A stretch of DNA of 64,000 nucleotides from Heliocidaris tuberculata (Eukaryota; Echinodermata; Echinoidea; Camarodonta; Echinometridae), in assembly GCA_025618425.1 (NCBI GenBank), contig CM046848.1, positions 23,339,955 to 23,403,954 on the forward strand, read 5' to 3'. The notes below the pieces were generated by a model, which was not told where the DNA came from, did not search any database, and saw nothing but the letters and a program-made list of their open reading frames with translations. Both the position numbers and the translations under genes were made by a program. Below are positions 32,612 through 41,256 of this stretch, piece after piece (the stretch's first letter is position 1; every line of letters starts with the position of its first letter).

Positions 32612-34936
32612 ATGGAAAAGGTTCCCATTAATTCGTGTGATGTCAGTGAGCTTAAGCAGGTACCAGGTATCGGAAATACCTTGGCCGAACGCATTCTCAC
32701 TTTGCGCGAGGGCTGCGACATCTCTCCGAATCTTCTTTCATCCATTCCTGGTATTAAGAATGTTGCGGAATTAGTCAAATATTTTGATTTTTCACCATTT
32801 GAAGGGGCTCACAAAATCAGTAAGTCGCGGTCACTAACTGGAGAGGGTGAAGCCTCCAACTCTTCCGAGAAGGAACACAGCTCACCCCCCAAACTAGAAA
32901 AGGTGCCGCACACTGCCGACTCTCAACAGTCGAATCACCCACCGCCGTACCCCTATGAAACATACCCCCCTCCAGCATCGTCTACGGCAAGTGAAAAGTC
33001 GGGAAGGTGGCCAATAGAGCGCCCCCCTTCTCAAATTGAGGGTTCGCGGGCGATCACCCATCCTGACGACAAGGTGACCCCTAACCCTGTCAAAGAGACT
33101 AGAGGAGGTCAACAACAACGATCTCCTCAACGATCTCGACAAGATGATTATAGGGAATCTCCCTGTCTTCGAGATGAAGGGCACCATTATAGAAGACCAA
33201 CCAAAGATCGCGATGTCGACTCTCCTCGTCGGTCACAGCAAGACCGCAATTTTTCTCACCATGCCAGCCGTGAATATGACCCGAGAAAAGGATACGATGG
33301 CAGAAGAGATCGATATGATCATTCCCCGGAGTATCGTAGTCGGGGAGAGCATAAATCAATTTCTCCTCGAAGAAGGCGATATCCCACAAAACAATCAGTT
33401 AGAGAGGATCATGATTATGATTCTTCCCACCATTCTAATAGGGAGCGATATTATGATTCTCCCCGCCGGTCTAGGAGGGTAAGATATTATGAATCTCCCT
33501 CCCCGTCCAGACGGGATCGGTACTATGATTCTCCCCCTCGACGCTATAGGAGTGATCGTAATGAATCTCCTTCACGCCATTCTCGAGGTACTCGTTACGA
33601 GTCCCCCTTACGTCGTACACGTGATGATGACAGGTATCGGGAATCACCCCCTCGAAGACCATCTCATGATCGCCGATGGTGGGAGACTCGATCCCCTTCA
33701 CCTGTGCGTCGTTCAGGGCGTGATCGTTACACCAACATATCTACCCGGCGAGATAGCCGTGAGGACAAGCGGTCAGTTGCATTCGCATCACCACCCCCAG
33801 TGGTGAGGGCCCCATCCCACTCCAACCAAGTCCTACCATCTGGGCATACTGGAGCTTCCCGCTACTCATCGGACTTTGTGTATGCTGCTCCCCCCTCTAC
33901 CCGAACAGGTAGGGGTGAAGGGCCAACTCCCAAACCGGTTTCTCTCCCGAAAACTATTTCGTTTGATGGTACGGGCAGCTGGCAAGCCTTTATTGCAAAA
34001 TTCCAACTATTTGCTGAGGAGAGTAAGTGGGAAGCTAACCAATGCAAAAACTATTTATGCTGGACCCTGGACGGTGAGGCTAGTAAATACATGGCGGTGC
34101 TACTAGAGCGCGAACCGCACATAGTATATCAGACGTTGGTGAAGAAACTGGAGAAGCGCTTTACAATGCGAGAGTTGCCCGAAGTGACGCAAATGCATTT
34201 CACTTTTGCGCGTCAAGCCCCCGACGAATCGGTCGTACAGTGGGCTGATCGCTTGATGTCACTAGCCTCGCAGGCTTTCCCAGACCTGCCCGAGGGCTAT
34301 GTGCACAAACAAGTGGTCATGCGTTTTTGTCAGGGCTCTTGGGACAAAGATGCAGGGCAACATGTGCTGAACTCCCGCCCTCGAACCCTTGAGGAGGCTG
34401 TTGACCTGTTCAAGTGGTTCCAACACACGCATCGAGCCATTTTTGGGAAACCCCGAAAGGAAGTCAAACAGACTTCTCTTTCTGAGGATGCTCACCCAGA
34501 AATGACCGTGCGGAAAATGAGTGCGCTCTCTCCTAAACCAGCGCAAGGGTCTCTTGAAAAACGTGTGTCCACCCTGGAAGGTAAAGTGGATGTAGCTCTC
34601 CATCAACTGGATTCGCTGAACAACACCATCCAAGGCCTGACCGCGTCATTCACACAGATGGAGACTACTGTGCAGGGACTGAAGGGATCCCTCCAGGACC
34701 TGACTGAAGCCGTAAGGACTCGAGCCTCCCCCGCCCGAACCAGAGCCTCCCCGGTTCGTGGAAATTCCTCGCCGAGTAGGAGCCGCTTGTGCTACGGGTG
34801 TGGTAAGCTCGGGCATTTTATACGGGAATGCCCAGAAGCCAAAACTGGGAAGTCAGTATCCTTCATGTGCGAAGAGGAGGGAAACGACTGGGGATCGGGA
34901 GAGGAGGAGGGTCTAACCCGATCCAAGAAGACATAA
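32612..34936 (+). CDS. gag: Gag with tandem HhH domain, Arg/Ser-rich region and CCHC knuckle
   Basis: 774 residues from ATG 32612 (ATTATGG context); the open frame reaches back four codons but without ATG. Domains: residues ~10-60, two helix-hairpin-helix motifs (LKQVPGIGNTLAERI and LLSSIPGIKNVAELV), like the ComEA-type DNA-binding HhH pair; ~145-395, a disordered region dense in Arg, Ser, Tyr and Asp with SPxRxxRxRYYDSP-like repeats recalling SR proteins; ~440-620, a retrotransposon Gag core (starting ISFDGTGSWQAFIAKFQLF); ~645-705, a heptad coiled coil (LEKRVSTLEGKVDVALHQLD); ~742-755, a zinc knuckle CYGCGKLGHFIREC (C-x2-C-x4-H-x4-C). Gag packages element RNA. The HhH and RS-like parts are not standard for Gag. 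The end overlaps pol, which is in the -1 frame. Confidence 0.93.
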   Translation: MEKVPINSCDVSELKQVPGIGNTLAERILTLREGCDISPNLLSSIPGIKNVAELVKYFDFSPFEGAHKISKSRSLTGEGEASNSSEKEHSSPPKLEKVPHTADSQQSNHPPPYPYETYPPPASSTASEKSGRWPIERPPSQIEGSRAITHPDDKVTPNPVKETRGGQQQRSPQRSRQDDYRESPCLRDEGHHYRRPTKDRDVDSPRRSQQDRNFSHHASREYDPRKGYDGRRDRYDHSPEYRSRGEHKSISPRRRRYPTKQSVREDHDYDSSHHSNRERYYDSPRRSRRVRYYESPSPSRRDRYYDSPPRRYRSDRNESPSRHSRGTRYESPLRRTRDDDRYRESPPRRPSHDRRWWETRSPSPVRRSGRDRYTNISTRRDSREDKRSVAFASPPPVVRAPSHSNQVLPSGHTGASRYSSDFVYAAPPSTRTGRGEGPTPKPVSLPKTISFDGTGSWQAFIAKFQLFAEESKWEANQCKNYLCWTLDGEASKYMAVLLEREPHIVYQTLVKKLEKRFTMRELPEVTQMHFTFARQAPDESVVQWADRLMSLASQAFPDLPEGYVHKQVVMRFCQGSWDKDAGQHVLNSRPRTLEEAVDLFKWFQHTHRAIFGKPRKEVKQTSLSEDAHPEMTVRKMSALSPKPAQGSLEKRVSTLEGKVDVALHQLDSLNNTIQGLTASFTQMETTVQGLKGSLQDLTEAVRTRASPARTRASPVRGNSSPSRSRLCYGCGKLGHFIRECPEAKTGKSVSFMCEEEGNDWGSGEEEGLTRSKKT

Positions 34937-37900
34937 ACCCCCCTTCGCCAACCTCACTTCCACCAGAGGGATACCCCCCTTCAGAGCTAGGCGAGAAGGG
35001 CAACGGCGTGGGTGTAGACAGGAACACCTTGACAGAGACACCACGGGAGGGTGCCCCCATGGAGTCAAGGGAGGTGAATACCCCCCAACCCATCAGTGAT
35101 GGCCACCCCCCTTCTCCATCCTGTCACTGGTTGACACCCCCATGGCCCCCGCCTACTCAAAGCATAACCAATAAAGAAGAAGTTGTGGTGTGTCGGGTCA
35201 CGTCATCCTCATTGTTCAGAGTTGACATTGTTGTTGGTGGCAGACCCCTCCGAGCGGTGGTAGACACAGCTGCGGAAGTCACAATTCTATCTGACAAGGC
35301 ATATCAGTTGCTCCACCCCATTCCTCCCCTCGTTAAAGAAGTAACCTTGAACGCTGCAGGGAGGGATATGAGAATGAAAGGGATAGTAGTGGGACCGGTG
35401 CAGGTGACCATAGGTACACATATTTGGAATGAAGTTATATATGTGGCCCCGATCGATGATGACATGCTGCTTGGAGCAGATCTTCTACACAAACATGGTG
35501 CACATATCGATATGCCCGGCTACACATTATCCCTTCAGGGTGAAACAATACCAATGACGTTTGGCGAAGACGATGCAGTAGCCCAAGTGATCATTTCCGA
35601 TTCAGTAACTATACCCCCTAGGTCGGCAAAAAGGGTTAAGTGCCAAGTCAATACATCATCGAGGCCGTTCCTGGTGGAGCCGGATAGAAGTCTAATCGGC
35701 CTAGTACCTAGGACTCTGCACAAACCAGGAGATCAGACAGAGATCTATGTTCTCAACCCAACTGATAATCATATACGCTGGAAGCGGGACCAAATAATCG
35801 GACAAGCCTATGAGGTTTCGGTTGTTCAACCCCCCAAGTGTGACATGTCTGACAACATACAAGTCCAACAAATGGGCATAGCAGAATACAAGACCCCCGC
35901 AGAGGACAAAATCCCCCCTCATCTGCAAGGTTTGTGGGAAAGGTCCTCTGAACACCTAGTTCCTGAGGAACAAAGGGTACTGAGGGACTTGCTGCTGGAA
36001 TTTGAATGTGTCTTCGCCAAAGATGAATTTGATTTGGGTAACTTCACGGAGATTACCCATTCAATTGATACGGGTAGTGCAGCCCCAGTGAAACACAAAA
36101 TGAGGCGCACACCCATGAACTTCATTCAAGAGGAACGAGCACACCTGAACAAGATGTTATCGGCTGGAGTTATCAAACCCTCGATGTCAGCATGGGCATC
36201 AGCCCCAGTATTGGTAAGGAAGAGAGATGGTAGCGTCAGATGGTGTATTGACTATCGTCAACTAAACAAGATTACCAAAAAGGATGTATACCCCCTTCCC
36301 TGCATCGAAGAGTGTTTGGACACCCTAGCCGAAAACTCTTGGTTTTCCAAACTAGATGCCAACTCTGCCTATTGGCAGATAAACGTCCGAAAAGAAGACC
36401 GGGAGAAGACGGCATTCATTACGAAACATGGGCTGTTCGAATTTGTGCGTATGGGCTTCGGCCTATGCAACGCCCCGGCTACCTTCTCCAGGGCAATGAA
36501 CCTCATCCTTAGAGGACTGAATTGGGACATAGCTTTGGCTTTTCTGGACGATGTGGTAGTGCTCGGTGACTCTTTTTCCAATCATGTCAACAACCTTAGA
36601 CAGGTCTTGGAACGATTCAGGGACTTCAAACTCAAGCTGAAGCCCAAGAAATGTTCTTTCTTCCAACGTCGGGTAGAATTCCTAGGCAGAGAGGTGGATG
36701 GAAACGGCCTATATCTCAAGGAAGAGCATATCCAAAGCGTGGTGAGCTGGCCGACCCCTACATGTACTAGAGAGGTCGAGCAGTTCCTCGGTTTGGTGAA
36801 CTATCATCGAGTCTTCCTTAAGAACTATGCCGAGGTAGTAGGGCCGTTGTATGGCCTCACCGGCAAACATGAATTCCACTGGAAGGTAGAGCACCAAGAT
36901 GCCTTCGATCAAGTTAAGGGATTGATGACCACCGCCCCTGTCCTCGCATTACCCAACTCAGTAGACCCCTTTATTCTAGATACTGACGCTTCTGGCACGG
37001 CCATCGGTGTGGAATTAATCCAAGTCCAGGAGGGGCAAGAGAGGGTGATTGCCTATGGCAGTTTCTCCCTGTCCCCAGAACAGCGCCGATATTGCGTCAC
37101 CAGGCGCGAACTTCTAGCGGTAGTCAGATTTACACGTCAATACAGGCACTACTTGTTGGGTAAGCATTTTACAGTGCGCACCGATCATGGAAGTTTGACA
37201 TGGTTGATGAATTTCAAAGAGCCACAGGGACAATTAGCTCGTTGGCTCGAGGAACTGGGCCAATACGACATGACAGTTGAACACCGACCCGGGAGGAAAC
37301 ATCAGAATGCGGATGCATTATCTCGCATACCCGACAGTGGTTTTCTGTGCGAAAATTACCGTCTGGGCATCGAGCCAGAACGTCTACCCTGTGGTGGGTG
37401 TTCATACTGTAGAAAGGCCCATAAGAATTGGTCATCCTTTGCCAATATCGTAGATGACGTTATCCCATTGGCACAGAAGAACAAAATCTCGGAAGTCACG
37501 GTTGACCAGAGTAGTGAAGGGGATCTTTTGGTTACTCATATGGACATCGACTGCCGTGAAGTTCCCCCCTCTCTGGCTGTCAATGGAGTGACCACTGATG
37601 ATACCGCCCCAAGTTCTACGGTCGACCTCAATTCAACAGAATTCCTTCGAAAGGAACAAGAGGCGGACACCCAACTAACGTTCTTGCGCAGGTGGTTAGT
37701 CAGCAACGAGGAACTGGATGAGGGTACTATTCTGTTATTGGACCCCGCTGGGAAGTTCCTTTGGATAAACCGAGAAATGTTTTTCTTGAAAGACGATGTC
37801 ATCTGGAAGCAGGATGATGACGAATCTCTATTAGTTGTGCCACAGTCATTGCGTCAGGAGGTGATAAGGTTAAACCATGACCTTCCCTCAGCAGCACATG

Positions 37901-39090
37901 CAGGTGTGACCAGAACTAAGCGTAAACTGAAGTCCAAATACTTCTGGTATGGTCTGTCTCATGACATCCAGGAGTATATCAGGAGGTGTACCACATGTAA
38001 TCGAAATAAGAAAACGGTGAGGTATGGGAAGCACCCCATGGTTAACTACCATGCGGGAGCCCCCATGGAGCGGGTGCATCTTGACTTCATTGGCCCTTTG
38101 CCCAAGACGACACAGGGCAACGAGTACATCCTCATGATGGTGGACCAGTTTACAAAGTGGGTCGAATGCGTCCCCCTGCCCTCGCAGACTGCTGAGGCCA
38201 CCGCCCAGGCTGCAGTCAGTGAATTTTTCTGTCGATTTGGGTATCCCCTTCAGATATTCACTGACCAGGGCAGAAACTTTGAAAGCAAGTTATTTGTGAA
38301 CCTTTGTAAGTTGTTACACATTCACAAGGCCAGGACCACTCCATACAGACCATCCGCTAATGGACAGGTGGAAAGGTTCAACCGAACGCTGATGGATGCG
38401 GTACGGTGTTACATCGACAAGTCTCAACGTCAATGGGACAAATATCTTGCTCAAATCGCAGGGGCCATTCGCTCCACAGTAAACAGAAGTACAGGATTCA
38501 CACCCAATAGGCTAATGCTGGGTCGTGAAACCAATCAGCCTGCAGAACTAGTCTTTCCTCTTCCCCCATCCGTTCCTGAAGGATCGCTAGATGAATATTC
38601 TGCTAAACTGGCAGAGAATATTCGTCGTGCACATGACACCGCTCGAGCAACACTCCGATCGACGCAGAGACGGATGAAGAGGGATTACGATGTGAAAGTA
38701 TACTTGCGTCAATATCAGGAGGGAGACCGCGTCTATTTTTTGGATTCAGCCACCCCCAAAGGGAAGTGCAAGAAGCTACTATCCCCATGGAAAGGGCCGG
38801 CTGTGATCCACAAGAGGTACACCCCCTACGTATATAGAGTCATATACAGGAACAAGGCCCTTACTTTGAATCATGACCGACTCAAGAAGTGCATGGATCT
38901 AAGTGAGGTCCCTAAAACCGATTTTAGGAAAGACGCATATTGTTACTGCAGGAAGCCGGATGATGGTTCCTTTATGATTCAGTGTGACGGATGCGATGAA
39001 TGGTTCCATGGTGACTGCGTACGGGTTACAGAAGCTGAGGGCATGGCAATCGATAAGTATTTCTGCCCCTTCTGTAAGCAGAATAAGTAG
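34828..39090 (+). CDS. pol: Pol: protease, reverse transcriptase, RNase H, integrase and C-terminal PHD finger
   Basis: Open frame of 1420 codons in the -1 frame of gag; translation probably enters by frameshifting near 34885 rather than at the ATG at 34828. In ORF numbering: aspartic protease ~130-235 (VVDTAAE, D146; LLGADLL); RT ~447-630 (KLDANSAYWQI D510, AFLDD D574/D575); RNase H ~712-833 (DTDAS, RRELLAV, RTDHGS, NADALSR); integrase zinc region H1017, H1024, C1054, C1057; DDE core D1086 (LDFIGP), D1146 (TDQGRNF), E1182 (NGQVERFNR), with the canonical D-x35-E spacing; GPY/F-like segment ~1318-1337 (SPWKGPAVI). Residues 1371-1416 form a PHD finger with every ligand: C1372, C1374, C1386, C1389, H1394, C1397, C1413, C1416. 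PHD fingers commonly read histone H3 tails, so it may steer integration, by analogy with chromodomains in chromoviruses. The stop is TAG at 39088-39090. Confidence 0.96.
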   Translation: MPRSQNWEVSILHVRRGGKRLGIGRGGGSNPIQEDINPPSPTSLPPEGYPPSELGEKGNGVGVDRNTLTETPREGAPMESREVNTPQPISDGHPPSPSCHWLTPPWPPPTQSITNKEEVVVCRVTSSSLFRVDIVVGGRPLRAVVDTAAEVTILSDKAYQLLHPIPPLVKEVTLNAAGRDMRMKGIVVGPVQVTIGTHIWNEVIYVAPIDDDMLLGADLLHKHGAHIDMPGYTLSLQGETIPMTFGEDDAVAQVIISDSVTIPPRSAKRVKCQVNTSSRPFLVEPDRSLIGLVPRTLHKPGDQTEIYVLNPTDNHIRWKRDQIIGQAYEVSVVQPPKCDMSDNIQVQQMGIAEYKTPAEDKIPPHLQGLWERSSEHLVPEEQRVLRDLLLEFECVFAKDEFDLGNFTEITHSIDTGSAAPVKHKMRRTPMNFIQEERAHLNKMLSAGVIKPSMSAWASAPVLVRKRDGSVRWCIDYRQLNKITKKDVYPLPCIEECLDTLAENSWFSKLDANSAYWQINVRKEDREKTAFITKHGLFEFVRMGFGLCNAPATFSRAMNLILRGLNWDIALAFLDDVVVLGDSFSNHVNNLRQVLERFRDFKLKLKPKKCSFFQRRVEFLGREVDGNGLYLKEEHIQSVVSWPTPTCTREVEQFLGLVNYHRVFLKNYAEVVGPLYGLTGKHEFHWKVEHQDAFDQVKGLMTTAPVLALPNSVDPFILDTDASGTAIGVELIQVQEGQERVIAYGSFSLSPEQRRYCVTRRELLAVVRFTRQYRHYLLGKHFTVRTDHGSLTWLMNFKEPQGQLARWLEELGQYDMTVEHRPGRKHQNADALSRIPDSGFLCENYRLGIEPERLPCGGCSYCRKAHKNWSSFANIVDDVIPLAQKNKISEVTVDQSSEGDLLVTHMDIDCREVPPSLAVNGVTTDDTAPSSTVDLNSTEFLRKEQEADTQLTFLRRWLVSNEELDEGTILLLDPAGKFLWINREMFFLKDDVIWKQDDDESLLVVPQSLRQEVIRLNHDLPSAAHAGVTRTKRKLKSKYFWYGLSHDIQEYIRRCTTCNRNKKTVRYGKHPMVNYHAGAPMERVHLDFIGPLPKTTQGNEYILMMVDQFTKWVECVPLPSQTAEATAQAAVSEFFCRFGYPLQIFTDQGRNFESKLFVNLCKLLHIHKARTTPYRPSANGQVERFNRTLMDAVRCYIDKSQRQWDKYLAQIAGAIRSTVNRSTGFTPNRLMLGRETNQPAELVFPLPPSVPEGSLDEYSAKLAENIRRAHDTARATLRSTQRRMKRDYDVKVYLRQYQEGDRVYFLDSATPKGKCKKLLSPWKGPAVIHKRYTPYVYRVIYRNKALTLNHDRLKKCMDLSEVPKTDFRKDAYCYCRKPDDGSFMIQCDGCDEWFHGDCVRVTEAEGMAIDKYFCPFCKQNK
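34879..34924 (+). promoter_or_regulatory. Programmed -1 ribosomal frameshift signal between gag and pol
   Basis: The heptamer G GGA AAC (34879-34885) fits X XXY YYZ and is in phase with gag (codons GGA AAC = Gly-Asn). After a 6-base spacer, GGATCGGG (34892-34899) pairs perfectly with CCCGATCC (34917-34924) around a 17-base purine-rich loop. C-rich sequence just downstream (CCCCCCTTC at ~34938) could pair with the loop to make a pseudoknot. Slippage yields Gly-Lys-Arg-Leu-Gly-Ile-Gly in pol. Confidence 0.85.
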
Positions 39091-39118
39091 ATCTTTCTAT
39101 TCTTTTGACACAGGCACT
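39091..39118 (+). promoter_or_regulatory. Splice-acceptor-like sequence before the TatD ORF
   Basis: Between the pol stop and the next ATG lies ATCTTTCTATTCTTTTGACACAG: a long pyrimidine tract ending in ACACAG (AG at 39112-39113), five bases before ATG 39119. This is what an env-like spliced subgenomic mRNA would need. Confidence 0.6.
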
Positions 39119-40387
39119 ATGGAACAAGAGGACGCCATGTCAATCTGTGCCCCCTCAGAGGCGGATTTTGGGACGGACCAGCCGTCCAACATTCTGAAGC
39201 CTGAAATCCTGAATCAGATGGGCCCCCCTCCACCCCCTGGACCATCCAAGCGAACCTGGAAGAGAAAGCTGCGAAGGGTGAAAGGGAAACTCTTCAAAGC
39301 CGGGGGAACTCCTTATGAACGCCCCGCTCAGCCAACGAAGGTGGCAGCTGTGAGTGGCGGCGAGGCGGAACTCGTTCCGCCCCCACCCCCAGCTTCATCC
39401 CATACTCCGGCCGTAGGGAGGGGAAGAGGTCCAGGGCTGGAGCGTTTCCTTGCCCCACCGGCTCCTCGTCCAAAAGGCAGGGGTCGGGGACTCCAAAGAT
39501 TCTTGGAGGAACCGGCTCTAATCCAAACACTACCAAATGGGCGGCTCCCCATTGCCACACCCTTTTTACCCCCTCTTTCTGGGTTTGATTCCCATTTCCA
39601 TCCCGATAGGAGTGGTTGGTACAGTGGGGTAAAACTTCCAGCAGCCCATCCAAAACACCCTGTTGAGCTAGTAGGAGGTGTCCTGAACTTCTGTGATCCA
39701 AAGTACTACCAGGACCCACACTTCCTGGATAGGGTGTTAGCAAAATACCCCACGAAGGGCTGCTGGAAGATTGCGATGGGGATACACCCCAAGCATGCCA
39801 GCGGCTTTAGGGAGGAGCACTGGGGCAGCCTCGTGGGGCATCTTAACAACCCCATGGTCGTGGGGCTCAGTGAGGTAGGTTTTGACTTTACTGTTCCCCC
39901 CCAGCGATGGCCCGACCAGGAGGCACTATTTTCTCGCCTCCTTGGTCTGGGCACTCAAGGAAGAATCCTTGTGATGCACCTGCGAGGCGGCCCCCATGAT
40001 CTGGAAGGAAGAGCGGTGCACAACATCAGTCGCCGCCTCCTCCGGCAGCGCTGCTCGACGCTGCAGCGAATCCACATTCACTGCTTTAACAGCAACCCAG
40101 AACAGCTGAAGGCTTGGACTGACCTGTTCCCCCATTGCTACTTTGGGCTGACTGGATTAGTCCGAAACTTCAACTCCGTGCAGCGCCGGGCAGTGCAGGA
40201 GATTCCCGCAGACCGTCTCCTTTTGGAGACGGACGCCCCTCACCTCGCCCCCCATCCAAGAATGAAGACAAACTCCCCCGATTTCCTGGGTGATGTAGGG
40301 GCGTTGGTGGCAGGTGTGCGAGGAATCTCCTTGCCCGACCTAATGTCGCTGGCAACCAACAATGCCATGCGACTTTATGGTCTGTAG
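39119..40387 (+). CDS. TatD-family metal-dependent DNase carried by the retrotransposon (third ORF)
   Basis: 422 residues from ATG 39119; the frame is open from 38984 but that part only shadows the PHD finger. Residues 1-150 are Pro/Gly-rich with a basic stretch RTWKRKLRRVKGKLFK (possible nuclear signal) and a duplicated GRGRG..LxRFL motif (~100-130). Residues ~155-420 match TatD hydrolases, TIM-barrel two-metal nucleases acting on DNA ends: FDSHFHPD (H159, H161), GIHPKH (H223), GLSEVGFDF (E252), LVMHLRG (H287), HIHCFNS (H321) and LLLETDAPHLAPHP (D372). All expected metal ligands are present, so activity is likely. The ORF starts 28 bases after pol in another frame, so it needs splicing or reinitiation. 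It occupies the usual env position but has no signal peptide or membrane segment. The role is unknown; trimming cDNA ends is a guess. Confidence 0.93.
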   Translation: MEQEDAMSICAPSEADFGTDQPSNILKPEILNQMGPPPPPGPSKRTWKRKLRRVKGKLFKAGGTPYERPAQPTKVAAVSGGEAELVPPPPPASSHTPAVGRGRGPGLERFLAPPAPRPKGRGRGLQRFLEEPALIQTLPNGRLPIATPFLPPLSGFDSHFHPDRSGWYSGVKLPAAHPKHPVELVGGVLNFCDPKYYQDPHFLDRVLAKYPTKGCWKIAMGIHPKHASGFREEHWGSLVGHLNNPMVVGLSEVGFDFTVPPQRWPDQEALFSRLLGLGTQGRILVMHLRGGPHDLEGRAVHNISRRLLRQRCSTLQRIHIHCFNSNPEQLKAWTDLFPHCYFGLTGLVRNFNSVQRRAVQEIPADRLLLETDAPHLAPHPRMKTNSPDFLGDVGALVAGVRGISLPDLMSLATNNAMRLYGL

Positions 40388-41256
40388 AGCCGGCCACCAA
40401 CATGGCAAATTTTGTATATAGTGTAAATAGATTTAATGTAATGTTACATGTACCTTAGTCTGAAGGGAAGTACCTTTATACTTGGTCAATACACCAAGAG
40501 CCGTAATGGATCCTTTTTTTGTTTTGTTCGAAAATTCAGTTAAAATATTTCCAACTGAATTCAGGTAATGGTAATTTTTTTAATGTCAGCCTTCACCCCC
40601 AAAGTAGAGAGTATTTGTAGATTATGGCTTATGGCTTAGGGCAAGCCGGGTTTAGGCTGTTTCAGACTTATGCTTTCTTCAGGTGCAATATACATAACAG
40701 TATTTCCTTGGCGCTTTTCGGGGTTTTACAGGTTTCAGCCGGTGGCCCTTCCATGTATATGAGTGGACTAGGTCTGCTTCAGACTGAGAAGTCTGCTCGA
40801 CGTACTGAGCCGGATTGTCCAGATTATACCTTTGACCAGTGGAAGGATGCTCATCAGAGTTGGCCCTGTAAGCAACTCCCCAAAGACCAGGAATAAATTA
40901 TATATTGTTATGCAAGAATGGCCTGCGATGATGTAAATATGTAAATAATATGTAAATTCATGGGCCATTATTCCTTTTCATATTATTTGTGAATCATTGT
41001 GAAGAGGTACGTGTAAAATGAGAACTTAGTGATTCCATCAGCGTCTGTATATGCAATTTTTTGTTTGTTCTGACGGAAAATAATTTCCAGTGACATATGA
41101 CACATATAATGCAATATAGATTTATTTCTCCTATGAAATAAATATGTAATGCAGATTCGCCCCCTTTCTATAGCGTAGGGCTTGGGCATTACATTAAAAT
41201 TTTAATGTTCTGGACATTTTAGATTTATGGGCATAAATCTTGTTGGTCGGGAGGTG
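40388..41256 (+). other. 3' region of the retrotransposon with a possible small ORF and polypurine end
   Basis: Between the TatD ORF and the 3' LTR. A 90-codon frame starts at 40624 (MAYGLGQAGF...) and resembles nothing I know; GGGGTTTTACAG near 40731 inside it looks like a splice acceptor. GGGAGGTG (41249-41256) directly before the 3' LTR is a short candidate plus-strand primer (polypurine) site. Confidence 0.5.

Noticed and set aside
38984..39118. Starting the TatD ORF at 38984
   Set aside because: This part overlaps the PHD-finger coding region in another frame; ATG 39119 follows the pol stop and a splice acceptor.
32894..39743. Antisense and alternate-frame ORFs across gag, pol and ORF3
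   Set aside because: They are shadows of the real coding frames with no recognisable domains.
39119..40387. ORF3 as an envelope gene
   Set aside because: There is no signal peptide, membrane segment or furin-type site, and TatD motifs are clear.
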